DNA of 64,000 bases from Arthrinium phaeospermum (Eukaryota; Ascomycota; Sordariomycetes; Amphisphaeriales; Apiosporaceae): contig QYRS01000011.1 in assembly GCA_006503535.1 (NCBI GenBank), positions 620,001-684,000 of the forward strand, given 5' to 3'. Both the position numbers and the translations under genes were made by a program. This document shows, in pieces, positions 53,639-64,000 of the stretch (position 1 is the stretch's first letter; every line of letters begins with the position of its first letter). Under the pieces are notes generated by a model. The model did no database searches. It was given only the letters and a program-made list of their open reading frames with translations, and was not told the DNA's origin.

Positions 53639-56066
53639 CGCGCAGGCTGCTGGAAGATTGCTCGTCTCGATTGGATAGCCGGCGACCAGGTCACTGTATT
53701 AAATCAAAAAGGGGCGGGTCGACTATAATGTGGCCGGCATGGTATAATTCTCGCAAAGTCGCAGTAACAAACAGTTGGGTGTAGAGAAAGTTGGCTCAGT
53801 CGATCATCAGAAGTCCAGCTCCAGGTGGCAATGGGTGTAAGATGGTAGATGAATGGGTGGCTATAGTCAGCTTATGTAGGGTTGCCGGCCAAGGAAAGAA
53901 ACGGAAGGTGGTTTTTTGGAAAGGATGCGATTATGTTGCAGTCTCCGTCAGCAGCCGACTCGGGGAAGACCCTTGTGAAAATGCGCGCGCCCGTGTTCGA
54001 ATCGCCTGAATCTTTGGCAGACCGTGCGGATACTACGGAGCATTTGCTGGAACAATGGACTACAAGGATCAGGGGGACCAGGACCAGGATCTTTCAATGC
54101 AGCATCCCCGTAGCGTAGCGGTACTTGATTGTCCGTCCAGAAGGTCCGTCGCCTGGACGCGAAAGGGAAATACGGGAAGGCAAGATGAATAATACGAAAC
54201 CCGGACTGCGGAGACTTTGGCTAGCCACAGCAACATGTGTTGATTCTGAATAAGATTGATGCCCCTAAATGTAATCAAAGGCTCTTTATCAATGTTTCCC
54301 ATGTGCGTGCCCCAAGACACCTTTGTCTTTGCTGCTCCGATGGAAAAGAGAAAGAGAGAGAGAGAGATTGCGGTCACTGGAGCCCGTAGCGGCAGCAGCA
54401 ATTTGCCGAAGCTAATAATAAGTTTAACTTGCCCAACTTGGCTGTCGCTCTTTTTTTTGTCGACTTGTTAATTATCGAGCGCCACAAGCCATACCCACCA
54501 AGGTCGCAAGGTCACTCTACCGTCCCATTTCAGGTTCCATGACTCGCACCATGCTGCCATGGATGCAACCACAGATAGACGCTCCGGCACAGCAGCGATA
54601 GTATCGGGACTAAAGCCAAGCAGGCCTGGGGAAGGAAGTGAGCTATGTTCCCCGGTAGCAAACCGATCGAAACCAGCAGCTTTAGGCGATGCCAATGTCC
54701 TTGTACAGTAGCAAACCAAGCCGGACATTCTTTGAATTGATGCACGTACATGTAGATAACCGTCGATCTACCGTACCCGTCCGCCAGACAGCCGCACACG
54801 GTCCCCAGTTGTTTTCGCACGTGGAGTTAACTGCAGCTCGATATTTAAATGCATAAAAACCAGGATACCATACCATGCGAGCATGAATATTCCTGATGAT
54901 CATGGGCACGCAACTCGTGCTACTTTATCCCATTATCCCATCGTCCCGAGGGTAAACGCAACGTTTATTCCAAGACCCTGACTACGAGAAGAGAAAGAAA
55001 AAAAATCCCAAAGCCAGGTCAAGCCTGTTTCGGTGCTTCCCGGCCTCGGGGCTGTTTCGATTTCTGTCAGGCTCTGGGGATTGTTTCGCCTAGACTTTTG
55101 AACCACGTCTCCTACGACGAAACGGTTCCAGCCTCAACAAGCTAAAACTTTGGCACAATACCCCAATACGAGCTGAGGAGCCACTGAAAAAGTCCTGAAC
55201 CCTCTCAGCTGAGTTCATCTGCAGCCTATCGCAAAGCTTAAGTTTAACCCGAGTTATATATATGTCGCGAGCGGCACGTTGATTCGTGGTTGAATCAATT
55301 TGCTGCTGGTTGGGAAATGCATCGAATGCCAGTACATACCTCCCAACCACATTGCATGTAAGCTTACGTAGGCCTAATGCTTCTGTTGTTCCCGGGGCAT
55401 CATGTCACGGCAAGAACAGCAGGCTGCGATTAAATAAGTGTGTGTGATATTGCCCATGAGCCGTCTGTGATATTGATCCCTATCCGGAAGCAGAATCTCG
55501 GCATCAGTGATACCAGGCTTAAAGGAGGCAGGTGTCCTTTGCGCTGGGAAAGAGGGGTGCATGGGTGCATTAGCATATCAATCACCTCTTGGCTATTTCC
55601 CCGTTCGTCACCCCCACCAATGCTGCCCCTCGGCTGGAAGCTACACCTGTTGGGGCCTAGCAGCTTCTGGACTTTGGATCGCAGGTGGGTTGGCTGCCTG
55701 CGCTTGCCTGGAGCTCAAACAACTCTGATACACTCATGATACGAGGGACCAAACTGCACGACCTTCTACAGAAACATTCAACCGCCCTACCGGAAGTTGG
55801 TAATTCTCGCGAGTCTCGTTCTTCCTGCTTCACCCTGCAAGTGGACTCCGACCCCGAGATCATCCGAACTCTTGGATCTACATACGGCACCGTTCTGGGT
55901 AAAGCGTGCCAAGAGGACCAAGAGACGTCAGTCAGCTGCCTGTACGGATAGCCCCTCCACAACCGTGAGCAAGGCTGTTGGATCTCGAGCTTGTCTCTGA
56001 CCTCACTGACCGCAAGGCTACCTCCATCACCCCCACAGCCTCTTGAGAGGGCTCTCAACACCCATC
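53639..56066. other. Gene-poor stretch of 2.4 kb
   Basis: This lies between divergent CCC2 and CSN7 genes. Only short overlapping frames are present. A GA run is at 54342-54367. A tRNA box-A-like string at 54110-54122 has no matching T-arm. Confidence 0.45.
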
Positions 56067-57009
56067 ATGGCGCAGGTAAAGGCTTTGAATGCGTTAGAGG
56101 TTAGTGGGATACCATAACTCTGGCCAGGACGTGGACTAATTGAACCAACTGCAGCCTTTCCTGGCTCTCACCAAGTCGGCAACCTCGCCCCGCGCCGCGG
56201 CCGATCTCGTTACGAGAGCCACCTCGACACCAAACACTTATGTCTTCGCAGAACTATTGCAGTCACCGCAGATCCAAGCACTCCCCCAGACGCCCGAATT
56301 TGCTTCATACTACACCCTGCTCGAGATATTCTCCTACGGCACCTACTCCGATTACAGTGCCACCCAGAACCTCCCGAGCCTGAACGAGCAGCAGACCTTG
56401 AAGTTGCGCCAGCTGTCCCTGTTGACCCTTGCCAAGAACCCGCAAAACCTGAGCTATGCATCTCTACAATCGGCTCTGGGTTTAAACGATGCTCGCGCCC
56501 TCGAGGATCTGGTCATCAGTGCCATCTACGCCGATCTAATCACAGCCCAACTTGACCCCCACAACCAGGTCGTTCACATATCCTCTGTCTCGCCCCTGCG
56601 CGATCTGGCTCCCAACTCGATCCCTGCGATGCTGGCCAGTCTCCAAGAGTGGTCTGACCGCTGCACAACAACCCTGGCCGGGCTCGAGGCGCAAATTGCC
56701 GCCATCAAAGACACTGCTGCCCAGAAGCACAGCGAGAAGAAGGCCTGGGCGAGCAAGACGGAAGAATTAATAGAGGACGAGAAGTCCTCCGACAAGGGCG
56801 CGCACGGTCGCCAACAGACGAGCATGATCACCCGTGCCGTGGCTGGTATGCGCACTGGACGATATGGTAAGCGGGATAGGGGCGGAAATAGTATAGAGGT
56901 TGAGGCTGACGATGACGAGGCAATGGACCTGGACGATAACCAGGACTTCCACGAAGATTTTGAGGGAGGCGCTGCTGGGAAGAAGCGAGTCAGCAGACGG
57001 AAGATGTGA
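56067..57009 (+). CDS. CSN7: COP9 signalosome subunit 7 (PCI-domain protein)
   Basis: Two exons: 56067-56099 (11 residues, MAQVKALNALE) and 56155-57009, giving 295 residues. The intron runs from GTTAGT to CTGCAG in phase 0. The helical repeat and winged-helix of a PCI domain are visible: the N-terminal TYVFAELLQSPQIQAL, the YTLLEIFSYGTYSDY segment typical of CSN7 and eIF3m, LSLLTLAKNPQNLSYASL, and ARALEDLVISAIYADLITAQLD (winged helix). A coiled-coil tail and a basic, acidic C-terminus ending KKRVSRRKM follow, a possible nuclear signal. The COP9 signalosome removes Nedd8 from cullins and in filamentous fungi governs light response, development and secondary metabolism. The call is firm; eIF3m is the main alternative and is less likely given the length. 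Confidence 0.9.
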
Positions 57010-58031
57010 AGCCCTTTGCGTCGAAACTCTCGAGTTGGCAGAGGTACATCATTGGGCATACGGCCTGACCCATTACCCACGACTCTGTAACCAGAGATGT
57101 GGAAGAGGGGTAGTCATGTTCTGCATCTGAGTCTGGCCACCAAAAGTGGGCGGACATAGAGGTTGATTCGACCGTAGAAGCAGGGTTGCTCACGGCACCA
57201 TAGAATTATGTTGGATATGGGAGACATCCTTATCCGTCCGTCAATGAAGCACATGAGATTATAATGCTTGCCGCCTCTGTTCGTTTGGTCCTCCTGATGT
57301 GACGCCAGTAGAAGGAACAACGATAATGGTACAGTTTGCAAATTTGAGCAGCAAAACCCATGAGAGAGACCCCTTCCGAAAGGCAAGGATCTCGCACTTT
57401 CGTCACATATCTCACAGCGAGCAAGTCCATTCTTCTACAGTTTTGCTTCTGCTTCCCAGCTGTTAGGGCGCAGAATACATCAGAGACACGTGCATTTCTA
57501 ATCAATTTGGAGGACATATGTGATTCTCTGTGACTGATGGCTATCTAAGGTCGAACAATATAGGGTTTGGGGGCGTAATCTCTACATCTCCCATCTAGAT
57601 GTTCATCCCCCAACAATTGTCGTCGTTCAGACCTCTTTCTTTTGAGAATCGCTTGCAAGAAATCCACTCCTTGCCATCTTTAACCTGATCCAACAAAGAC
57701 TTTGAAGTAGGGGGAAAAGAGGAGAAACATCGCAGGCTTGAACATCAAGTTCGGTATGGATGTGTCCAAAAACACCCATCGCATTTGCCGTGTCTCAAAC
57801 ACAGACATAATAACGCCTTGTTTTCGCCTTGGTAACCTCCCTATCCCCACTGTAGTTATCCACCCTCACAAGGGTAGAATATTGGAGCGCAACGAAGAGA
57901 AGGTATTATTCAGAATACACGCACGCCGGCTGATGATGATAATACAGAAGACAACGAAGTAAGGAAAAAGTCGTGACATCATGAATGATTATTATCCCTG
58001 AGAAGGAATAACGCAAAGTGTGCGAATGCTT
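57010..58031. other. Convergent spacer of 1 kb
   Basis: No coding signal beyond short frames. It holds the 3' flanks of CSN7 and the RGS gene. Confidence 0.45.
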
Positions 58032-59285
58032 CTATAACCTCTTCCCCGGAACGAGAATGAACAAGACACAGAGTGCGGCATCAATGAGGGCAGTGATGCC
58101 GAGCACCATCAAGGATCGCTTGACGATGAGTTTGCGCACGTACGGCTCTGTTATGCGAGAGAAGTTGAATGGCGTGTACTCAGAGAACCCAATAAGGCCC
58201 ATGAGTGGATCAAGGGAATATTGGTATGAGGCTAGGAGGTAGACTCCTACAGTAAAGGGTAAGATGACCTGAGAGACATATTAGTATGGTAGATCGAAGA
58301 CGGAATTTTCTCATGATATATCACGTACCCAGCAACGAGTTTGCCTGGACATGTTCAGGAAGATGAGAACAAACGCAGTCCAGAAGGCACCAAACATGGC
58401 AATGAGACCAGTAATCAGCCGTGCAATGATGGTGGGCGGGATCAGGTTACCCAGAGCACGGGCACGCAGGAAACCGGGGAAGGCATCGCGCTCCATGGCC
58501 TGGAAGACATAATCCTTGGCAACGTCAAAGACCTCGGGGTCATCCCGGCCATCCTGTTCGATTGCGGTTGTGATATCCTGAGTAATGGAGCCTGGCAGTG
58601 TGATCTCGCGTTCAGCACCCGGCAGGAGGAAGGTGTACAGAATCTTTTCTGCGCTGGCCCGGATATCCTCTCTAGCCACGGCGTGAGCTGGTGAGTTGGA
58701 GTCGGTTGTCAGCCCGCGAGGGGTGCTGAGATGGCTGCTGGCGCGAGCTCGGCGTTCTTGACTGCTTGCTGGAGAATCCTGGTGCTGCATACCAGGAGTC
58801 GGCGGTTGATCGCGCAGGTATGCCGACATTTGCGCATTCTGCTCTCTCTCCTTCTCAGTCGAATAATGTGAAGGACCGGCTGGACCATCGCGCATCTCGC
58901 CCATAGCTTCCAACACCGCAGATGATCGCTTAGATCTACTGTCACCGTCTGGGGTGCCAACTAGGACTGATCTCCTAAGCTCACGAACATAGTGGCGGCA
59001 GAGTGACATGTGTTGAGCGACATCGAGCCTGCAATCCAATTGTCAGCGACCCTCAGCCCTTCGTTAGTTTCCGTTTACAGGATTAAATTACCAGAAATCA
59101 AGGTAGTCAACAGATCGCTGTTGATCACGCATGTAAATGTAGAAAGAAAACAGGTCGACCGGAGGATGAGTGCGGCGACTCAGCACCTCGAAGAGCGTCG
59201 GCAGTCGATTCCTCGTCATGTCGGGGATTGGCGACGGGGTGCCTCTCGAGAAGGAGTTGGGCGGTTCATGGCCGGAGTAGGCCAT
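58032..59285 (-). CDS. RGS-domain membrane protein, Rax1-like
   Basis: Three exons: 59285-59092, 59028-58329 and 58268-58032, giving 376 residues. Joining exon 1 to exon 2 restores YLDFWLDVAQHMSLCRHY, a core RGS segment. I chose the ATG at 59285 because it is the first in frame and gives a short, polar N-terminus before LPTLFEVL. The RGS domain is split by a long Ser/Arg-rich insert (about residues 90-180) before its second half (RASAEKILYTFLLPGAEREITLP). Three membrane helices follow (two in the latter part of exon 2, one or two in exon 3), ending near residue 376. Yeast Rax1, with an RGS-like domain and C-terminal helices, marks bud sites; filamentous fungal homologues affect G-protein signalling and polarity. 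The family call is good. Confidence 0.88.
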
Positions 59286-60519
59286 CTTGGCTGTCGTATC
59301 GAACTGAAATAATTGATACTGTGCAGCAGCGAGTTTCAATCGGTCGGGTTCCAATGCGTCTCTCTAGGTTTCGGGGTGAATGAATGTGGTTGATTGTTTG
59401 ACTCTGCAGCTCTCCTTGGGCGGGAGGCTATTTTCGCGAACTGGGCCGACCGAGTCGATATTGGGTGGTGAATTGTCGCGTGGTTGCTGGGCGAAGGAAT
59501 GTGGAGCCTACAGGCCTTTTGGGAGATTCGAACAAGGCAGATTGTTCACCAAGTGAATGAATATTAAAACGAATGGCAATTGAATGGATCAATTCTCATC
59601 AAGGAGTCGCGATGACGGCAGATGTGACTTGTTCAGAACGCACGCCCACAAGGTTGGCTCGGCACCTTGGAGTAGTAGTCTTTGGGCTTGTCAATCAAAT
59701 AGGTAGGTTAAGTTAGTTGACAAGTACGCGCGGGCGTTGCGAACGACTTTGATACGACAAAATTGAGATTAGACGTCACGGCAGATCGGAAATTGGTAGC
59801 TCGTTCTGTCTCTGTCCCTCTAAGACAGAAAATGGGGCGCAGCCATGTAGCAGTGGGTGGGTGCCAGGTCGTAAGCTGTAGCGCGATTGGCAGGCGGTTC
59901 AATGCGATTCAGGTCGGACCAGGGCCTGGGTGCTGGCCTGGGAAGCAGAAGGAATGTTGATCATCTGAACAAAAGCAGGGCGGAACTGAATTGCCCACTC
60001 CAAGAGCCAGCCAAGAGCCGAGTCTTTGCTTTTCCCTTCTCAGCAGAGTGTCAGCAGTATTGGCGTAGGGGCGGCAGCGGGTCACGTCGCCAAGGTTGGC
60101 TGGCCTAAGCTCCAACTCCAGGCTGGCTGGGCGCTGTCTTCAATTGATTGAAAGAAGCCAAGCACAGGACCACTTGAGCTCTATTCAAGCCACAACTGAT
60201 AGTGTCTGTCAAGCCACTGAAGCCACCACAGCCACTCTCTCCTCCGAACCCCACTTCCAGCCCTTTTTCATTGGCCAACGTTCTTGCCCTCTCAACCCAC
60301 AAGCCCATCTACAATTTTTGCCAGTGCAGCAGGAAATATTCTCGATCGGGACTTTTGGACTACCGCAATTCTGTGAGAACACACGACGTAGCCCGACACG
60401 ACAACCATTTCGACTAACCACCCACAGGACAACACATCAACCAGTAAGCGCAATCGCTACCACTGCTATTCCTCAGCAAAGGTCAAATCCCGAAATCAGT
60501 CTGACCAACAATCACAGAA
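59286..60519. other. Intergenic between divergent genes
   Basis: The shared upstream region of the RGS and RPL31 genes, 1.2 kb. C-rich leader sequence before RPL31 (60200-60500) is typical of ribosomal protein genes. No gene is supported. Confidence 0.5.
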
Positions 60520-61125
60520 ATGTCGTCCACCAAGAAGTCTTCGGGCAAGGGAGCCCTTGAGCAGGTTGTCGCTCGCGAGTACACCATCCACCTGCACAAG
60601 AGAGTACGTCTACCTTGAGGGAATCCGGGAGGAGGAATCTACGCTCTGGCGTTTTGGAAGAGCCTTGGGAATTTTTGAAGCGCGACGAAGATTACTTGCT
60701 GACGAAATTATCACCTACAGCTGCATGGTGCCACCTTCAAGAAGCGGGCTCCTAAGGCCATCAAGGAGATCAAGGAGTTCGCCCACAAGACCATGGTACG
60801 ATATTAACCCCAGCCATTCCATCATACGACCCAGCTGCCCTCGACGCTATAATATTTCTGCGATGCGACTCGAATCCCTGGGACGAAAAACTGTGTATAC
60901 TAATAAGAACTCCGGCAATAGGGTACCTCCGATGTCCGCGTCGACCCCCAGCTGAACAAGAAGGTGTGGGAGCAGGGTGTCAAGGGTGTCCCCTACCGAA
61001 TCCGCGTGCGCATCAGCCGCCGCCGTAACGACGAGGAGGGTGCCAAGGAGAAGCTGTACAGCTACGTTCAGGCTGTCAACGTCAAGAACCCCAAGGGTCT
61101 CGTGACGACCGTCGTCGAGGAATAA
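60520..61125 (+). CDS. RPL31: 60S ribosomal protein L31 (eL31)
   Basis: Three exons: 60520-60603, 60721-60795 and 60922-61125, all in phase 0, giving 120 residues (family about 113-125). The first reads [20 protein letters not shown] and YTIHLHKR; the second begins [20 protein letters not shown]; the third contains [16 protein letters not shown] and [12 protein letters not shown]. These are the conserved blocks of eL31, a component of the large cytosolic ribosomal subunit near the polypeptide exit tunnel. Short exons with introns near the start are usual for ribosomal protein genes. The open frames through the introns on this strand are not coding. Confidence 0.97.
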
Positions 61126-61940
61126 ATTCGCTACCGGTTTCCGTGTGGATGACAACGACGAAAGAAGAAAAGAACGACTTGACGAGCGGCGGCGTCTGTT
61201 TGTGTGTAAACGGCTGTGGTTCGAGGGCTAGATTATTTTTTCCACCAAGGTGGTGGAATGGAATCATCATACCGAGGTTCTCTAACTCTCACACAGGGCA
61301 TGGTTTTGGAGTTCCGTCTGGTTCCTTTACATGACATGGATTCTAGCTTCACTGGTCAAGGAAAAAATCAATTCGAGACATGTGAATACCCAATTGCGTT
61401 TGAGGCTTGGATATACCGTGGCCACCGATCAACTTGCTGTGAAGATCCCGTCCGGCCATTTTTGACGTGTTTTTGAGAAAGGTTGCTGTGATAACGACAA
61501 TCTACAACACCAGCCATCAGTCTCAACTATATCGAACTTGTGCGGAAATATGCGGTTGGAATTTCGACTAATCGGTTCTGTCCACTAGATGACCAAAGTC
61601 TTGCACGAGCACCGGGCAAAGCACGTAGACACCGAACTGTCAAGTATCCATTGATGCATGTTGTCCCAGAGCGTTTTATTGTATAGGTATTCCCAGGCAA
61701 GTACCCGGAATACATCCATCAGCTTGAACGTTCTCGTCAATGAAAAGCCAAAACCATGTACAAATGCAATGCCATCCTTGGGCCTTGTCGTAGGAGCACA
61801 TCACCCTATACCAGAAGCATGACTCCGATTTCTCCAATGCCGGCTATGCTTGTTTCACGTATAATCATATCCTCAGGCGGGTAGCCAAGGATTTTGGGGG
61901 TATAGTACAAATATCACCAATGTTGTTTCCAACAAACTCT
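61126..61940. other. Convergent spacer
   Basis: About 800 nt between the RPL31 and E2 gene 3' ends. No gene is seen. Confidence 0.45.
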
Positions 61941-62621
61941 CTAGTCATCGTCAACATCCCGATGGCGGGCGAGCACCTTTCGCTTGAACTCTTCCATGTC
62001 CTTATCCCACAGCTCGGCGGCTTCTCCGTTCAGGGGCGAGGCACTGGGAAGCGTGTTAGCATGCAGGGGGGAAAATGAGAAATGGGTATTCAAAGAAAGG
62101 AAATACGTACTTGTTGGGTTCGCCCAGAAGACTTTGCAGGCTCAGAAGCACAGTCTGGATGTTGTACGCAGCGGTCCACTTGTCCTTCAGGATATCCAGG
62201 CAAATACGGCCCGAGAAGTCAAAGTTGGGGTGGTAGATGGGTGTCTTGAACAAGACTGTCGGCGGCGCGTAAGGGTAGTTGTTGGGGAACGCGAATGTGA
62301 GCTTGAAGGTCAGACCAGCATAGGGTGTGTCGTCAGGGCCCTCGATGGTAGCCGTCCAAGACAGCAGGTTGCCATCGGCTGAGGGAAAGGCAGATACACC
62401 AGGAGCCGGAGAGGTCATCAGCTGCATGAGTTCTGTTTGCAGTCTGGGACAAATCGGTTTCATCAGTACATAGCACCTCATGAGCAGCATTGGGTTTCGG
62501 GCAAAGTTGCATACCGCTTCGTAACGCTCTGAGCATCGGGTCCCTTTCGCGATCCGCCGAGCTTAGCGGCCTGGGCGCTGCCGGGCGCAGAGTTCTGGCT
62601 GTTTTCCGACTCGAAATCCAT
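61941..62621 (-). CDS. UBC11: Ubiquitin-conjugating enzyme E2, UBE2C/Ubc11 type
   Basis: Three exons: 62621-62515, 62443-62111 and 62043-61941, giving 180 residues. Joins restore [12 protein letters not shown] and [17 protein letters not shown]. The UBC fold is complete: the [18 protein letters not shown] strand-loop, the HPN tripeptide before the active site, and the catalytic Cys at about residue 117 in [13 protein letters not shown]. The disordered 30-residue N-terminal extension and the ASPLN motif mark the UBE2C branch (UbcH10, fission yeast UbcP4, yeast Ubc11), the initiating E2 of the anaphase-promoting complex. It should ubiquitinate cyclin B and securin at mitosis. The assignment to this branch is good but not proven. 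Confidence 0.93.
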
Positions 62622-63637
62622 CGTTGATGATCTATAGGGGCTGTGGCCGACGTGTGTAGACGTTGTCAAACCCGGTAATGTGTGGCTTCGGGGAGATGTC
62701 TCTGAGTGTTCGAGCGACAATGGCGCGGTTGGACAAAGACGGCCGGCCGTTGAAAACTGCTGGCGTCAATTGGGGGCGGCTGGGCCAAAAGAAAGAGACG
62801 ATCTTCTGGAATGGCCGTGTTTGTTAGCTTCGACTCGGAACGGTTCTAAAAGAAAGCAAAGTTATCCTCGTCTAGTCGAGGGCTGCCTAGGCACTGTACA
62901 CAGAGACGGCCCTGATCAAAGGCAATAAATTGAGAACATGGAATATGGATCGACGACATGCAGATATATGCCTGGGACAATAGCACGAACCTTATCAATG
63001 AGACCAACGGAAGAGAACGGACGCGCCGAGGAGGTTGCAATTGAGGTTAGATTGGAGGCTGGGGGGGAAAGAAAGGCGGAAGAAGTCGATAAGGCCAATA
63101 CGTGTTGTGTGGTCGGGAAGGCGGGAAGTAGCAGCAGGGAAGGTCGGTTGTCTCTCCGGTCAACCACCTCCTCTCGAAGCCGACTATTTTGCCCAATCGA
63201 ACGTCAACAACCAGCAGCCTATGGCAACCGCGATAAGATCTGGGCAGTTGGGAGGAGCAGGGGTGGGACAGGGAATGGTTTTTAGCGGCAAGGGGCCTAA
63301 ATCTAAAGGGTTTTGGTGGGGTTTGGCTGCCTGCCAATCAATCCATGATGGCACCAGACGCCCTCGAACAAAAACATGGAGGCGGCTCGCTACTTACCTG
63401 GGTACTCATTTACCTAGATCCAGTCAAATCTTTTAATTGAGAAAACGCGACCAGATCGCGTCCAACAGTGAGAATGGTGAGTTTTCGCGTCCGACTTGGC
63501 GATAGAATCACCTCGAGGGCCTCCAGGGCGCGACTACTTGAAGAGCCACTCGGGCACTTCTTTTGGGCGTCCCTAATGAGCGGGGTGCCTGTCTCACCGC
63601 ACACAGACCCGAACAGCGCAGCTACTAACACACTATC
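62622..63637. other. Intergenic between divergent genes
   Basis: About 1 kb between the E2 gene and CHK1 starts. It has short frames on both strands without domain character. Confidence 0.45.
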
Positions 63638-64000
63638 ATGCTACAGTCACAACTTGATCCTCTTCCAAGGGACCTGCCCTTCCGGATCATCTCTAAGACG
63701 ATCGGAAGAGGCGCCTATGCCTCGTCAGTATTGCCAACCTGACATACACATGCATGCGTGCATAGTATTCCTCCGAGTTTCCTACTAATACAGTATCATG
63801 CATTCAGCATCAAGAAGGCGGCTCCACTGGACACACCCACTCCTATATTCGCCGTGAAACTCATACACAAGGGCTATGCAGTCCAAAAAGGCCGGATATC
63901 TGCCAAGCAGATCGCCATGGAAGTTTCATTGCACTCCCACATTGGACAGCATCCCAACGTGATCGAGTGGTTTGCAACTGGCGAGGATTCGGTTTGGCGC
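63638..64000 (+). CDS. CHK1: Checkpoint kinase CHK1, 5' part only
   Basis: The gene runs off the window end. Exon 1 is 63638-63723 and exon 2 runs from 63808 to at least 64000. The intron has a GTCAGT donor and a TTCAG acceptor and splits a Ser codon. The product begins with the Ser/Thr kinase N-lobe: LPFRIISKTIGRGAYASIKK has the Gly-rich loop, FAVKLIHKGYA carries the ATP-binding Lys, and AMEVSLHSHIGQHPNVIEWF is the alpha-C helix and following strand with the matching Glu. The segment after it (ATGEDSVWR) matches fungal Chk1. The kinase acts in the DNA-damage and replication checkpoint downstream of the Mec1/ATR pathway. The remaining about 80% of the protein is outside the window. Confidence 0.88.

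Noticed and set aside
54101..54180. Box-A-like TAGCGTAGCGG as a tRNA start
   Set aside because: No box B or T-arm follows at tRNA spacing, and the acceptor arms do not pair.

Overview
This is nuclear DNA of a filamentous ascomycete (Pezizomycotina, probably Sordariomycetes). Genes are intron-poor, with short GT-AG introns of about 50-170 nt carrying fungal branch-site-like sequence, and there are no operons. The gene types agree: a HET-domain protein, a 2EXR protein, a class II-like hydrophobin, a CSN7 subunit and a Rax1-type RGS protein. The species cannot be fixed from the sequence alone. I support 25 protein-coding genes (the last cut by the window end) and one RNA gene, the U2 spliceosomal snRNA.

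Region by region. 0-11 kb is accessory in character: a Dal5-type MFS anion transporter, a short 2EXR protein, a HET-domain incompatibility protein, a four-helix membrane protein, a 79-bp tandem duplication, and an 885-residue protein with Cys clusters near the N-terminus and a membrane-spanning C-terminus. 10.9-13.3 kb holds a U2 snRNA gene (minus strand), a striking 32-bp inverted repeat upstream of it, and nicotinate phosphoribosyltransferase. 14-25 kb holds an F-box/ankyrin-like protein, a Gfo/Idh/MocA oxidoreductase, a Cys-rich secreted protein, an RMD1/DUF155 membrane protein, a SnoaL-like protein and a second secreted protein. 25-38 kb holds a large disordered protein ending in a Cys-rich module, a gene-poor 3.6-kb stretch, a PAF-acetylhydrolase-like lipase, NADH-cytochrome b5 reductase (MCR1) and a small Ser-rich protein.

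38-50 kb holds a membrane-anchored aspartic-protease-like protein that has lost the first catalytic Asp, an F-box protein, a hydrophobin with a long Lys/Asp-rich extension, and a DNAJC11-like J-protein. 50-64 kb is a conserved housekeeping block: a CCC2-type copper ATPase, COP9 subunit 7, a Rax1-like RGS protein, ribosomal protein L31, a UBE2C-type ubiquitin-conjugating enzyme, and the 5' part of the checkpoint kinase CHK1. The last genes touch the cell cycle and proteolysis: CHK1 in the DNA-damage checkpoint, the UBE2C-type E2 with the anaphase-promoting complex, and CSN7 in cullin deneddylation.

The items most worth following up are the atypical hydrophobin, the degenerate aspartic-protease receptor-like protein, the U2 gene with its neighbouring hairpin, and the unrecognised 885- and 1159-residue proteins. 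Exon borders were placed by hand from GT/AG sites and reading-frame continuity; all multi-exon models given here keep frame. No database search was possible.
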